DNA of 64,000 nucleotides from contig CM062201.1 in assembly GCA_031216445.1 (NCBI GenBank), forward strand, positions 5,449,501 through 5,513,500, in the 5' to 3' direction. Of this stretch, positions 1 to 11,798 are shown in pieces. The notes below the pieces were generated by a model that saw only the letters and a program-made list of their open reading frames with translations, searched no databases and was not told the origin of the DNA. Position 1 is the stretch's first letter; every line of letters starts with the position of its first letter. This DNA is from Lateolabrax maculatus (lineage: Eukaryota > Chordata > Actinopteri > Acropomatiformes > Lateolabracidae). Made by a program: the position numbers and the translations under genes.

Positions 1-4
1 GCAG

Positions 5-90
5 AAAAGGACCACACAGACATCCAAACCACTGATGATAATGATGTTGTGACAAGGTGTGGATCCATAAGTCAAAAGTTTTTCCATTAG
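5..90 (+). repeat. Diverged dispersed repeat, copy 1
   Basis: This stretch shares an ordered series of short blocks with 1195-1285: GACCACACAGA, then ACTGATGA, then TGTGACAAG, then GGATCC followed by AAGTCA. The order and spacing are similar, so the two are diverged copies of one element or one old duplication. The copy is cut by the left edge of the window. No coding potential is visible. The family name is not known to me. Confidence 0.5.
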
Positions 91-399
91 CCTCACTTCA
101 CACCTTCTCTTGCCTACATAAATCTGCTGCTGTAGATCAACACCTTCTTTCATGACTCTCTTGGTTGTTAAATTGTCTTTGCACCAGTTCCTCTGAGATG
201 ATTAATCAAGCATGTGTTGTACAGAATGTATTAAGGGCGAAACAATACTGGAAAACATGGCAATTTTATTGTTTTCAGCAACATACATTTAAATCCAAGA
301 AAAAGCTATATCATCTCACCAGGCCTTTGTGCATTTTTTAACTCCATTTTCAAAGGATATATCAATCACATTGTCACCTGTGGTGTTCGACCGGCAACG

Positions 400-885
400 T
401 TTTTGGCGTGTCATTCTCCATCTCTCTCTCCCCTCTCATGTTCCCCAGAGGATGAATCCTAATGACTTTAATGACCCCCCTGACTTTTCCTGTAATGCCA
501 CCACGAGGTTGACATTTGTGGTTTTGAGTGAAATATCTCAACAACCATCTAAAATTTTGGCGCACACATTCGTGTCCCCCTCACAATGAATTGTAATAAC
601 AATGGAGATCATCGGATAAAACTTCCAATTTGTCAAATTCTTTGGTTTTTGACCAAATACCTGCAAAACTAATGTCATTCCCATCAGCCTCAGCTGTGCT
701 TTGCATTCACTGCTGATTAGTAAATATTAGCTAACGCACTAAACTAAGATGGTGACCGTGGTAAACAGTACACCTGCTAAACTACAGCATGTTAGGATTG
801 TCATTGTGAGCATGTTAGCATGCCGAAATAAGCATTTAGCTCAAAGCACAGCCGTGCCAAAGTGAAGCCATGGTGGGCCTAATAG
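400..885 (+). repeat. Teleost dispersed repeat family A, copy 1
   Basis: The element has a 'cagaggatgaatcctaatga' block, a 'cctgacttttcc' block, a 'gaaatatctcaacaa' block, and then a tail rich in 'agcatgttagca'-type words ending near 'atttagctcaaagcac'. The same blocks occur at 35398-35578 on the same strand and at 30298-30645 on the opposite strand, so it is an interspersed family. I recognise this type as a common non-autonomous repeat of percomorph fish but cannot name its class. Small ORFs in it are shadows. Boundaries are approximate. Confidence 0.75.
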
Positions 886-1189
886 CCTGTTTTCTATGCA
901 TCCTATGTACTGTATGTGTACATTGTATCATTGTAATTTTTTCCATTGTGATATTGATGCTGAGACGATATACTGTATCATCGGGGTGAAGTATGTAGTG
1001 CTTTGGTTGCAACTTGGTTTGGCTCCCAGGTGAAGAATTTGCATAAATTTGGCAGAGAAACATTTGAGGTTTCTAAAAGCAGAACTGAAAGTAGAGCCAG
1101 CCTTGTGGTATATCAAGTCTCATCCTGCTTCACCATTCCAAACGGACACAGAATTCAACAATCAACAGTACTGGGCGACCATGGTGATA

Positions 1190-1290
1190 GTTGCTAAAAC
1201 AAGACCACACAGAGGACGAACCCACTGATGAATTACAGGTACTTACTGTGACAAGCTACGGATCCTCAAGTCACAGGCTGTGCCACCCTT
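1190..1290 (+). repeat. Diverged dispersed repeat, copy 2
   Basis: This is the partner of the copy at 5-90: GACCACACAGAGGACGAACC, ACTGATGA, TGTGACAAG, GGATCC. The two copies lie about 1.2 kb apart in the same orientation and flank the family A element. The interval 886-1190 between them has no gene that I can support. Confidence 0.5.
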
Positions 1291-1489
1291 TTAGTGCGCA
1301 TCTGTGTGCAGTGGCCCTGTGTGATATTTTTGGTTGCGTGACTCACCCTCAACACTACAGCAGAACTGAATGCTCTGGCCTGGCTGTAAATTACATAAAT
1401 AGTCCTGTTTCAACCACAACTTTATGCAAGAGGATAGATACAGGCATAAGGACCCCCCCTTTTTTTGGTAGAAAATAATATGCTGCCAG

Positions 1490-4400
1490 AATAGTGTTTA
1501 TTGCTTTAAATCCACGTGATCCATTGATCCATTGAGTCAGTCAGGATCTTGTTTTTGAATGTCTAATATCTTTATTCGACCTTCTCAAAATGTATTTCAA
1601 TAACAGAAATTGTCATCATGGTGAGTTGGAATACTATTCACAAATAGGAATTAATTAGACATAATTTTCAAATCAAAATCAGCATGTCATCATTATTCAT
1701 GAAAAGCAACAAGCCTCTTTCGGACTCGGTCCACTTGTCCACGATCAAGCAACTTTATAAATAGACTTTTATACATTTTTGGGTGTTGAGATTTCAACAA
1801 GCAGTCATCCATTAGTGAGTCAAGATTGAATCTGAGATGTTAAGTCTAATGTGACAGAACAACAATCATCACACATCATACCGAAATACATAGAAAGTAA
1901 ACTGTAACAGAAAGGAAAGCTTCTGTAGTTAACACATAAAACAAAGATCTCATCAGAAGTACTTGACAAATATCAGTATATCATTCTTTTGTTATACAAA
2001 ACAAAAACTGATTTTTTTCCTTTTTTTTTCTTTTTTCATGTTAACACATGGTAGTTGATGGTATTTTGGCAACATCTGCATTTCAGGAGTTAACAGAAAG
2101 TCAACTATTAACATAACATAAGTCACTGGACATTATTCATCTTTGCCCCTGACCCATCCCACCCCCAACATAATGTCTTTATACATGATATTGCATGATA
2201 AAAACTATGATGAAATCATTGACATATCAATGACATTTACATAGTCAACAAACATTTTGTTTGCCGCTAGAAATTGGAAAAGACTTCTCACCGTCTCTGT
2301 GTCCTTTTTATTAGCTTTTAACTCTTTTCACATCTTCATGTGATTCTGTAATTAAGATTGAGGTGAATTCAGCTTTGGAGTCCAATCACAAAGTGAAAAC
2401 AGAGGGAAATCAAGTGCAATTTTTTTTTGTTTTTTTTTTGTTCTACATATCAAAAGATTTTCCCCAAATCAAGTTAAATAGTTGGTGGGAAAAGAAGATA
2501 TTCTTAATTATTTTAGTTTCAGTTGTTCGACTTGAAACTGAATTGACCTCAAATCTGCTGGAAAACCCATGTAGCTTCAGAGCTCAGTCAGAGTATGTAG
2601 TCTTTAGTAGAAAAAACTACTGTCACTACTTGTTTTGCTGGTTCTGCACCACATCTGAATTAAATCAAGAGTTCTTAGAGGCACCTGGAGTGGTACAAAT
2701 ATGTGCTCATCAGGGTTAAGGTATTGTCAGTTCCTTGTTAAGGTATTTTTCAGTTCATCATCAAGTCCTCAGGAACAGAGTACCCGGAGAGGAGACCAGA
2801 CCAATGCTCACACAGGTAATGATGCTCGGGAGCCTGAGGTGACCGCTTAGGTCTCAGGGCTTTTTTCTTTGTTGTTTTCTCTTTGTAGATTCGTCGTTAA
2901 ATTTGTCCTGGGCCCGTGAAAGTATTACCATGAGAGATGCACGCCATAGGAGATGTCTCAATCACAATATATACTATATGAGAGACATAACCGCCATTTA
3001 TACCACTAGATATTTAAAAAAAATCACCAAGCTGATGTCTCAGCAAGTGCACAGATTTTCTCAAATTATCATGTACCTATCAAAAGCAAAACATATTTCT
3101 TGCAATACCAAATGGATGAGGTCTGTAGATACCGTTTCAATTGTTTTGTTTTTTTCAAATGCTCCCACAGTTACTCTAAGGTTAAAGTGAAAGAAACTTT
3201 CCGTGAATGAGGGCCCGTTGCTCCTTTCCTAAGACGGTAGATATATGTAGGCCAACGTCTGTGCGGAGCCTGCATGGACAGCATCATGAGATTCGGCATT
3301 AGGGCTGTTTTCATATTGTCTTAAAGGCCCAGCTTGGAAAACCAGAGTAGCACTATTCTACCCAAATGCATCAAACTGAAACTTCGCTAACAAGGGATGC
3401 TGAGGAGCAATGCGTCATTTGGGCGGCATCCACATCACAAGAGCATTGCATGTCCGACTTGTGTGCGTTAGTCGACCATTTCCATAATGAGCCTTTAATA
3501 CAGTACTGTGTACACAGCTTCCTGAGAGTTAGCTAGCTACCATTCTGAAAAACACACTGCACATCTAGCTATCTGCTCATTATATGTATATACTGTAGGG
3601 ATGCACCACTAACCAATACAAGATACAAGACATGTACTGAGCTGATATCCAGCTCAAATTAGGTATCTTATCTTTAACCCATGTGTGATTCCCCTTTCGT
3701 TATTATGTCAAATCCTTGATTTTTTATTTTCCCAATGTCACAGCCATATTGTTTTGTAACTTGTCCACAGAGAACGTGTTAAGAGTGCATCCCTACCGAA
3801 GTATAACAGGGATTACAGTTAAATATAATGCAGTATAATCCGTCCCTCACTGGACTGTATTTCCATAGCGATGTTGCCTGTTACAGGTAAACCGGACATA
3901 GATCACCTTGTGTGGTTCAATTGCTCAGTGAAATGGATTCAGTTACTAGCCTCTGGGTTTACAGTATGACCATGCTTCCACCCCCCCACTCCCAAATGGA
4001 CGCCAATTTCTCACATTAAACAATTAACCGTGTGCTTTTCGGTACACAACTAATTCTATTCCTGCGTCGACTCGACCCAGGTCTGGTGCCTCAGGAGGTT
4101 CTGTTACAGTGTGTCAACCTGAAGTGCTGCTCTGAGAGGGATAAGAGCCCCGTGGTGCCACTGCAGCTTGTCAGAATCCTACTTAGAGCAATGTCACTGA
4201 TATCATGACAATCAGTGTCATTGATGTGGACACATCGTGTGGTTATAGCCTATCGAGGCCATAACTGTGCTCGTGGGCACAATGGTGAGTCACAGACGTC
4301 AAACTGGCAACTCCATCAACTCGAGTAACGTATGCCCTTGTTATATTTATGGAGGAGGTACCAATTTTTTTTTTGTTTAAAGTAGCACGCTTTCATATGA

Positions 4401-6783
4401 TTAAAAACAGGAAACTACGTTATCTCCCTGGTTATCACATGAGTTGGCAACCTACTAAGGGTGTCGAGCCAATCACCTCTTGGTTGTCTTGTTTGAAACA
4501 TTCCGCAGATGTTACAACTTTTATGCTGCTGGTATAGCGGTGATCCCCTTTAATAATCAATGTCATAGGCAGCCACTGACACTAGTGGCCTCATCTCGAG
4601 TGCTACATCAAGGTACGTTGTTGTCGGAGCAACAATAATCTGGGTGGTACTGGTGGCGGGTCACAACAACAATGCTACATAAACAATACTTTCTTGGACA
4701 CGTGAGCCCACAGTCAGGATCGTAGATACCACTGAGGACACCGAGGTCATGTTATCTGCAATCCCTCTGGGAATGTGGGCGTTTTGGCAACCTGGGGGTG
4801 TTTACACTCTACAATTAAGTAAATTACTGTAACACATGGTGGCTGTTTTACCGGCTGGTTCCAGTTTCATTGGACTCAGCGGGGCCTCCTGCAAGAATCA
4901 TTTGCAGGGGATTCAAATGCCATTTGGGATTTTTCTTTAGGTACGGATGAAATTTCCGAGTGATCCCGTCCTGTGGTTCCAGTCACGAACAGACACTCTG
5001 CATAGCTCCACCAGGGCAGACTGACTTATGAATTATAACGCCTTCATTTGAATGAATTTGAAGTTATAATATGTCGTCGAAATCAAATAAAACACATATT
5101 CCGTTTCTCCACAAAATCGTGGCTTGCCAATTGACAACAAGGTTGGACAACTTTTTTTTTCTTCTTTTTGTGGATTTGTGACTATACTGACATATTTCTG
5201 CATGGCAGTAGTTGCTCACTCTGTCAGCTGTCTACTGTCCAGGGGAACATCCACTGTTGCACACAACAATGTAACTTCACCTAATGTGGAACACTCATAT
5301 GACAAACCTCACAGAAAAAAAAGCTGTATTTTAAAATGCTCTTGCATGAGGCCCAAAATGTTTCACTTTGGCTACTTTTAAGCTACTTTACAACGGGGGT
5401 GTGGGCGGTGCATTGGGGGGACTTGGACTTTTGACCTCAGTATTTCTAAAATCCTGGCTACAGCCCTGCCCATTAAAACATAAACAATTATATCTAACAC
5501 GGTAGCAAGGAGTCACAGTATATTCTGCTGACTAATGCTCATGTTAAGAGGCAACATTTTGAAGTGATTTAGTACTCTTTAAGGACGTTTGTCTTCATTG
5601 TTGGGAATTACTTGCTGTGATTTTGTCTCACTTATGATTCCTATTACTACTACAAGCAGCGTTGCTTTTTCAAGGAGGCATATAAGTGACATCACCTTAA
5701 GACAATGCAGCACTTGGGGCTTCCCTCTGAGAGAAGGCCGACTCAGACAGCCATATTCACACAGTCTTAAGACATCTGTAGAGTAAACTGATAACTGTAT
5801 GCTGGAACCATAAACTGGAGTAAACTGCACACTGGAGAAGGAGGGTATTACAAAGGATTCAACTCGGACAAAAAAACAAAAACAAGACATGATATCTAAG
5901 TCTGACTTGGACAGTTGCAATTCAGTTCAGCAATTTAAATTTGTCCTATATACTGTGGGGTGAAATACTATAATACGATGGCTCGTTTTGAGACCATGTT
6001 GATGCAGGGGAAGCATCTTTTTTTCTGTGTCAAAATGTTGTGAACGTAAACTATCAGTTTGATTCATGCTTGCTTTTCTGTGGAATATCCAGCTAAGATA
6101 TTCCCTTTTATTCCCATCTTTCTGATCCCACCAAATCAGTAGTGAGGAGTCATATAAACAATGGATTTGCACGTACTCCGATGCTTTTCTGGCACGAGGA
6201 ACACTAAAACCAAGGGTAGAAATACTATACTCGAATGCATTAGAGTCAGATGAGGTTTTGTTGTCGGCTGTTTTCGTCAGCAGTAATGTTATTTACATTG
6301 TTAAGTATTTACATTAGAGAATCTCCCAGAGATGTTAGGTTCTGTAAAGCTGCAATGGGGTACTCCTTTAAATTTCTCACATTTGAAAGTCCTTAGATGA
6401 AGAGCCATACAAGTCCCTGTTGAAGTGTCTTGAATGTTTAATAATGTACTTGCTGCTGTATTGCGAGTCTTGACTCTATCACTGTACGAGGAGTATCAAT
6501 AATCTGCTTTCTGAAGCTATGAATGTACACAACACACAAACTCAAAGTCATTAAATAGCACGATTTTAAATAAACCATCGTAAAATCATAGATGGACATT
6601 ATGGTTCTTCATCTTAAGGATTGAATTTCTCACACAAATCAAAACTTTAAATACAGTAAATCTTTTTTTCATCATAAAGGTATTCATCGAGAAAGTTGAG
6701 TGTTAAATGCACTGTACAACCTTGTATAATTTATTTTTTTTCAAAATATAGTTTATCCCAGTGTGTTTTGTTGTTGTTGTTTT
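1490..6783 (-). other. Repeat-poor AT-rich region; possible 3' UTR and downstream DNA of lhfpl4
   Basis: No coding exon is supported in this 5.3 kb. Unlike the flanks, it lacks the dispersed elements seen elsewhere in the window. If the exon at 6784-6842 is real, this is where its 3' UTR must lie. Minus-strand AATAAA words (read as TTTATT on the plus strand) occur about 50 bases past the proposed stop and again near 1497 and 1570, so either a short or a roughly 5 kb UTR is possible. This is inference from position and repeat content only. RNA-seq 3' ends would decide it. Confidence 0.3.
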
Positions 6784-6842
6784 TTATCTTACAGAATCCT
6801 GTACACTTGGTGTCTGCATTGAGATTGGGTGATATCCTGATA
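6784..6842 (-). CDS. lhfpl4: Candidate last coding exon of lhfpl4 (18 residues plus stop)
   Basis: On the minus strand a long pyrimidine tract (about 6845-6930) ends in CTCCAAG. The following 59 bases continue the open codon left by the exon at 10614-10850. The joined tail reads K-V, then SGYHPISMQTPSVQDSVR and a TAA stop at 6784-6786. The full protein would be 234 residues, close to the mammalian LHFPL3 and LHFPL4 lengths (about 236 and 247). The tail is expected to be cytoplasmic. I could not match it convincingly to the mammalian LHFPL4 tail, so the case rests on the splice signal, frame and total length. A minus-strand AATAAA lies about 50 bases downstream. The real last exon could instead lie elsewhere to the left. 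Confidence 0.4.
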
Positions 6843-6930
6843 CTTGGAGAGAAGAGAAGAAAGAGCAGAGAGGGAGAAGAGAGGACAGGGAGAGAAACAG
6901 ATGGACGAGAGAAAAGAAGAGAAAAGAAGT
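6843..6930 (-). other. Polypyrimidine tract (minus) before the candidate lhfpl4 last exon
   Basis: The plus strand is almost all purine (agaagagaaagagc-type runs), so the minus strand is a strong 3' splice-site pyrimidine tract leading to CCAAG. The predicted proteins in this stretch are translations of the low-complexity tract. The length and purity would also allow a triplex or simply a degenerate microsatellite. Confidence 0.45.
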
Positions 6931-7129
6931 TGTCCAGTGCCGTTGTTGCCCTCAGTGAAGACGCTGCACTCCATATCTCGGCTCTCTTCTGTCCCGAACC
7001 TCAATCTAAAGAAAACAACACAGAGGATTCTTATTGTACTGATTTAAAGATCATCAATGGACATTTAAGAGGTTTATAGGTAAGGTTTGAAGGAGAAATC
7101 TATCAATGTTGCACATAAACAGCAGTCAT

Positions 7130-7870
7130 GGGGAGTACTCGTCAGTGAGAACAGCTGTATAAGGTTTCTGAAGGGGCTTTGTCAAGTCTAAAAAATTGAC
7201 CCTAGTGATGTCATAGTGATGTCGTTGGGGTTATCTCGGCTAGGAGACTGTGTTGGTTACGTGAAGCCTGTGTCACAAACTGGGGGCGTGGAGTTTGAAA
7301 AACATTTAACGGGCCAGAGAAGTCTAATAAAAACCTGCAATCGAGTTGCATCAAAGCGGCAGATCCTCCGGATCTGAAAAGTGAAGCCTATGCGGCAGTG
7401 CCTTAAACCTGCACTCTCTCTAACAGCCACCAGGGGGCAACTCCACTGGCTGCAAAAAGGAGTCTGATTGTATAGAAGTCAATGAGAAAAATGAGCCTGC
7501 TTCTCACTTGATTTATTATCCCAGTAAACATTTTCCTAATGAGTACATGGTCTCAACCACTTATCTCAAGTCTTCTTCCGTACAGCAGGATGTTCATTTT
7601 GGAAATGATGGTCCCATTTACACGAAAATAGACAATAAAGCAGTGTATGCCTGAGGGCGGGGCTACCGTATGATTGACAAGTCGGCACCATGGCGTCCGC
7701 CAATTAGGATAGAGGCAGTGCTACCCTTTCGTCCAAATTACGTCACTTCTGTCTCCAAAAAAACAAGATGGCAACGGCCGAACTAGCAGCTTCAAAACGG
7801 CTATTCACAAAACAATGGGTGATGTCACGGTGGATTCTTCTTTTATACAGTCTATGGTTGCATCATGTGA
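7130..7870 (+). repeat. Teleost dispersed repeat, composite (family B)
   Basis: The sequence includes 'ggttatctcggctaggagac', 'ggcagtgccttaaacctgca', 'ccaccagggggcaactcc', 'gtatagaagtcaatgag', 'atggtcccattta', 'caatgggtgatgtcacggtgg' and ends in 'tatacagtctatggtt'. I recognise this order from many percomorph genomes as a high-copy non-autonomous element. It has no transposase ORF. The small ORFs around 7815-8060 are incidental. It sits in the proposed second intron of lhfpl4. Limits are approximate and two adjacent elements may be involved. Confidence 0.65.
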
Positions 7871-8157
7871 AGCGTGGGATCGGGCATGTTTGAAGGCTGG
7901 ACAACCGCTCAAGGTTACTGGTTGTCATAGTAACACAAAGACGGTGACAACACAATTTCTGGCACGGGTTTTCCAGGTGAACAGAAGTCAGAAAAACAAC
8001 CATTAGAGGAAGACATGGAAAAGATTTGTAAATGTAGATAGAGCTTAAAGAAAGGGTCAAACATCTCAGCCCTCAACACTGTCTGAGATGACTGACCCCG
8101 AGCTAAAATCAGGCTGTAGACTGAAAACTACATTGCCAGTTTTGGCTAAATTGATCA

Positions 8158-8222
8158 TATTTCATATATGTCATATGTCACATACTGTATGTCATGTACA
8201 GTATGACGTGACTGTGAAATAA
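8158..8222. repeat. Imperfect hairpin with a perfect 9-bp core stem
   Basis: CATACTGTA and TACAGTATG face each other across the 7-base loop TGTCATG. The flanks also pair partially, with TATTTCA on the left facing TGAAATA on the right. Total span is about 65 bases. It could be a small inverted-repeat element remnant or an RNA hairpin. The left arm has extra bases relative to the right, so the outer stem is bulged. Confidence 0.5.
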
Positions 8223-8759
8223 CCACACAATCTGTTGGGGGCTGTCGATGAATACTAGCAAGTAATATAGAATCCACTACCACTGTCAGCTAATGCGTCT
8301 GAGCACTGTACTATGCTGAAAAACAAATGAGGCTTTGCCCAGCCACATGTTAATGTATTCCTCAAACATAATGCACGTGAAATGTGAGAAGCAAAAGTCA
8401 ACTTACCCTTGACACAGCAAAATCTGCAAGGACAAAAAGCACAAGTGTTGGCAAATACACAGTGAGGCCATAAAAAGGGTAAAGCATATGTGTGCACACA
8501 TGAATTTGCTTATTGTAAATATGAGTTAAGGTTCAGGTCATCGATTGGTGGCAAAGAAAACCCTATACATGTGCACATCTTTCATTTATATAATTTGTTT
8601 CTTTAAGTCAATTTATGTTTTGTGTTCATTTATATATTTTTTCTTAAAATGTTCTTGTACTGTGCAGTCTTCTTTTTACAGTAAATGTTAATACAAACCC
8701 ACTGATATTTTTTTCTACTTATCGACCTAATGCTGCTGCAGTTAACTTATTTCATCTTT

Positions 8760-8832
8760 GTCACTTATGCGGACAGCGACTGCTTTAATGGATGGACTGT
8801 CCATGAAAGCAGTCGCTGTCCGCATAAGTGAC
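8760..8832. repeat. Perfect 27-bp inverted repeat with a 19-base loop
   Basis: The left arm at 8760-8786 begins GTCACTTATGCGGACAGCGA. The right arm at 8806-8832 is its exact reverse complement. The 19-base spacer itself contains the small palindrome ATGGAC-T-GTCCAT. The whole unit is 73 bases, within the size range of a microRNA precursor or a very small MITE. Perfect pairing over 27 bp implies a recent origin or selection. It lies in the proposed second intron of lhfpl4. No match to a known microRNA is recalled. Confidence 0.85.
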
Positions 8833-9099
8833 ATTGTCACACACTTCTGCTGCATCAGTTGATGTAAAGAAGCTAAAGGGACGTTTATTTCTATGAAAGA
8901 AATGTGAGCCAAAATAAAGAGACTTCCCACAGCTGGTGAAGCATTAGATGCATTAAATGTGTAAAATCACTGAGACTGTCAGTGAGGTTAATCAGATAAG
9001 AACAGAAAGACACGCCCACGCTCTGGAATATCTCCAGTTACCATGGAAACCATCACCGAGATAGACCGTCGCAGAACCGAGACATCTTATGTCACTTTT

Positions 9100-9245
9100 C
9101 TCTCTTTTTGTCTCTCAGTCTCTTCCTCTCACTCCTCCTCTCTCCTTTACTCTATCTTGCTCTCTATCTTTCTGTGTATCTCTCACGCTTTCAGTCTGCT
9201 AGGTCCTTTGTCATAGATCTCTCTCTCTCTCATTCCTTCTGCCTC
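9100..9245 (+). repeat. Pyrimidine-rich low-complexity tract
   Basis: This is a long run of CT-rich sequence (tctctctttttgtctctcag-type) ending in a short (CT)n microsatellite at about 9219-9230. It has no coding content. The neighbouring 9334-9726 ORF has no recognisable domain and was not accepted. Confidence 0.7.
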
Positions 9246-10613
9246 CCCTTCAAGCCGTGTCTTTTGGTGTTGTTATATATTTAGTTTACGGAGTCAAATC
9301 AAACACATAATCCTTATGTAAGGATACTTCTTATTGTTTTGCATTGTGTCTTGCCCATTGCCCCTCCACCGCCTTCTTCTGCCATTCCTTTCCTCCTCTT
9401 CCTCTCTTTTCATACAGCTGAAACAATGCAATTCAAGTGTCCTGATGCAACATCATGCAAACTGGCAGAAACCCTCTGGAGGACTCTCTCCCACTCTTGA
9501 ATACAGCACTGAAAGCAATTTGGCTGGAGTTACTGAGGTCAGGTTGGAATGTAGTCATTTTTCAACTGGGCAAATTGCGTTCATGTTAATGGCCTCACAG
9601 TTAAGGCCTCAAAAATTAGAGCTGGAGAAAGATTTACTGGCTAACCCACCTCAAGAGTCACAGAGTGACTGTATTGTACATACGTTCAATTATATTTGGA
9701 CTGGTAATGTGTTCATTAAGGCTTAACATGCTAAAATAGATCAGATAAAAGCAGCCAATAGATAGATACTTAAAAGTGAAAAAAATCATTATCACTGATC
9801 AGATTTGATCCTTCAATTTAATCATTTATCCATAAAAACAAACATACAACAGGCAATGTCTAATCATAGCTTGGCAACTGTAGAGCCAACAAGAGCCAAC
9901 AAATTGTAAGGAAAGGATAAAACTGTGTTTTTGTGTGCTCTGCTTTAACCTCCAAATCTTAGCACAGCCGGCAAGCTTACTGCCTACACAAGAAACATAT
10001 CGTTATACCAAAGCCAGGCAGCATATCAATAGTTAACTACATTATTATTTTAAGGGTTAGGTGATGTTACAAAAAGCCCCGATCAGCAGTGGCACATGAG
10101 GAAGCTAACTCGCTACGACTGTTTTCAGAGTTTAAGATTGGCTCTTTATTGGATCAGCCAATTTATAATGTTAGTGACAATAAAGAAAGTAAATACCTAC
10201 AGCTGATCAAATCTGCCAGCGTCAGTCGACAAAATGAGCGGTTGTTTAATTTGGTTTGAAGCTATAAATTACTACAAATGTTGTGTGGTAAATGTGCTAC
10301 AATTACTATAAACGGCATGTGTGCGGTGTGAGAACGGAAAACTTGAAAGGCGTAGAAACAGTCGTCAGCTTAGCGAACGGTCAACAGCACAAACTGGATC
10401 ATTTTCTGGATCATCACCACATTATTCTATACCCTAGATAACAATACACAGCAGTTTAAAATCACAAAGTGTCAATGGAACAGAAAATAATGGTAGACAA
10501 AACCAAACACAAACGTCAGAAGATAAAATAACTGATTTTGTAAATAAAAACGTCATATTTACTGTAGGCCACTACTGCTTTTGAGCTTTGTGTTTAATTA
10601 CTCATTTACTTAC

Positions 10614-10850
10614 CTTTGTTGTCTGTCTGCAAATCATCAAGATAGAAGTCCGTCTGCCGGTTGCCCAGGACGAAGGCCAGGAATGAGAGAATGAGGGCGT
10701 CCAGGATGCCCATGATGGCCAGCATATAGGCCCAGCGTACAGAGCAATCGCCCAGGGAGTATTTCCCCGTCTGCTCCCCGCACATGTCCCGGATCACCTC
10801 GGCGTCCCATCCGTCGGGGAAGATCATGCAACCCAGCACCAGGCACACTC
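10614..10850 (-). CDS. lhfpl4: LHFPL4-like tetraspan protein, coding exon 2
   Basis: The exon is read on the minus strand between an acceptor (CTCCTGCAG, just above 10850) and a perfect GTAAGT donor (10608-10613). Its 237 bases continue in frame from exon 1 and give residues 137-215. It begins V-C-L-V-L-G-C-M-I-F-P-D-G-W, the end of TM3 plus the family's second extracellular loop. It then has loop cysteines C160 and C172 and TM4 at about 177-199, ending in FVLGNRQTD. NRQTD followed by an acidic stretch is typical of LHFPL4, while LHFPL3 has NRQDS. The donor leaves one base of an open codon, so at least one more coding exon is expected. Without splicing, the frame would stop three codons later (G-K-stop), giving a 217-residue form. 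Confidence 0.93.
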
Positions 10851-11779
10851 CTGCAGGAGGACACAGAGGGGGAGCTGGGTTAAAGTGAGAACTGGAATTG
10901 GGGAGCAGGATATGTCGGACATAAAGGCAGAGGTTAGTGGAGAAAGGGAAAGAGAACAGAGCTCAAGGGTGAGGACACAGAAAGAGGCTAAAAGTGAGCG
11001 ATTCTGAACAACAGGAAGAAAAGGTGAGAAGTTGAGGCGGAGAAAAGATAGAGGTAACAGATTTTTGTTGCTGGATATTCATAAAATGTATCTCGCAAGC
11101 AGCATACTTATTGCCATAAATTGAATTGCAGAGGCCATCAGTATTCAGAATCAGGATCAGAATTTTAAGTTCAACATCCAGAAGTTCTGTAAAATGATAC
11201 CGGTAATCTGCACAGAGCAAGTGAATCCTTACCAAGTCGGTCTGCTTTATACCTCAGATACAAAACAGAGCAGAAAGACTTAAGTCCAGCTTTTTCTTCG
11301 AGTCCTTTTGACAGTGACAGTCCAGTTATTTCTTTGTAATAAAACACAGTATGGCACTGGTCTGTTGAAACTACTGTTATTGGAAAAATTGGTATCAGTG
11401 ACCCTTATACAATAGACTAGATACTCTTTTAATCTCATCTTGTACACCAGTGAACAATAACCCAGATTTCAGAAATCTGCTGTAGATTTTAACCATGCTA
11501 TAGCATTTTAAGGTGAAATGGACCTTTAGTACTGATCCGCATCTGCATTACTGCATCAGTGAGTTTGTAGAGGGTGTATGTGTGCAGCCTGTTCTTTAAT
11601 CTGTCATTTTGTGCACTTCCGCAAGTGTATGCCTACAGTTCGTATACAGTATTTGTTTGTGTGTGTGTGTAGACAGGCTAATCCCAGGTTACAGCACATT
11701 GTAACGCCACACAGGTCATCCATTAAGGTGACTGTGCTCACAAAGAACGTGTTTACAGTCAAGAGGCACTTAAAGGTAA

Positions 11780-11798
11780 AATATATATATATATATAT
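11780..11798. repeat. (AT)n microsatellite
   Basis: This is about nine AT dinucleotide units followed by 'gtctatg', inside lhfpl4 intron 1. A short (TG)n lies nearby at about 11657-11670. Confidence 0.9.

Noticed and set aside
5579..5920. A 113-codon minus-strand ORF as an alternative lhfpl4 last exon or gene
   Set aside because: No family resemblance. The start and acceptor context are weak compared with the candidate at 6784-6842.
9334..9726. A 130-codon plus-strand ORF
   Set aside because: It has no recognisable domain and a low-complexity Ser/Leu-rich start arising from a CT-rich tract. It lies within an lhfpl4 intron on the other strand.
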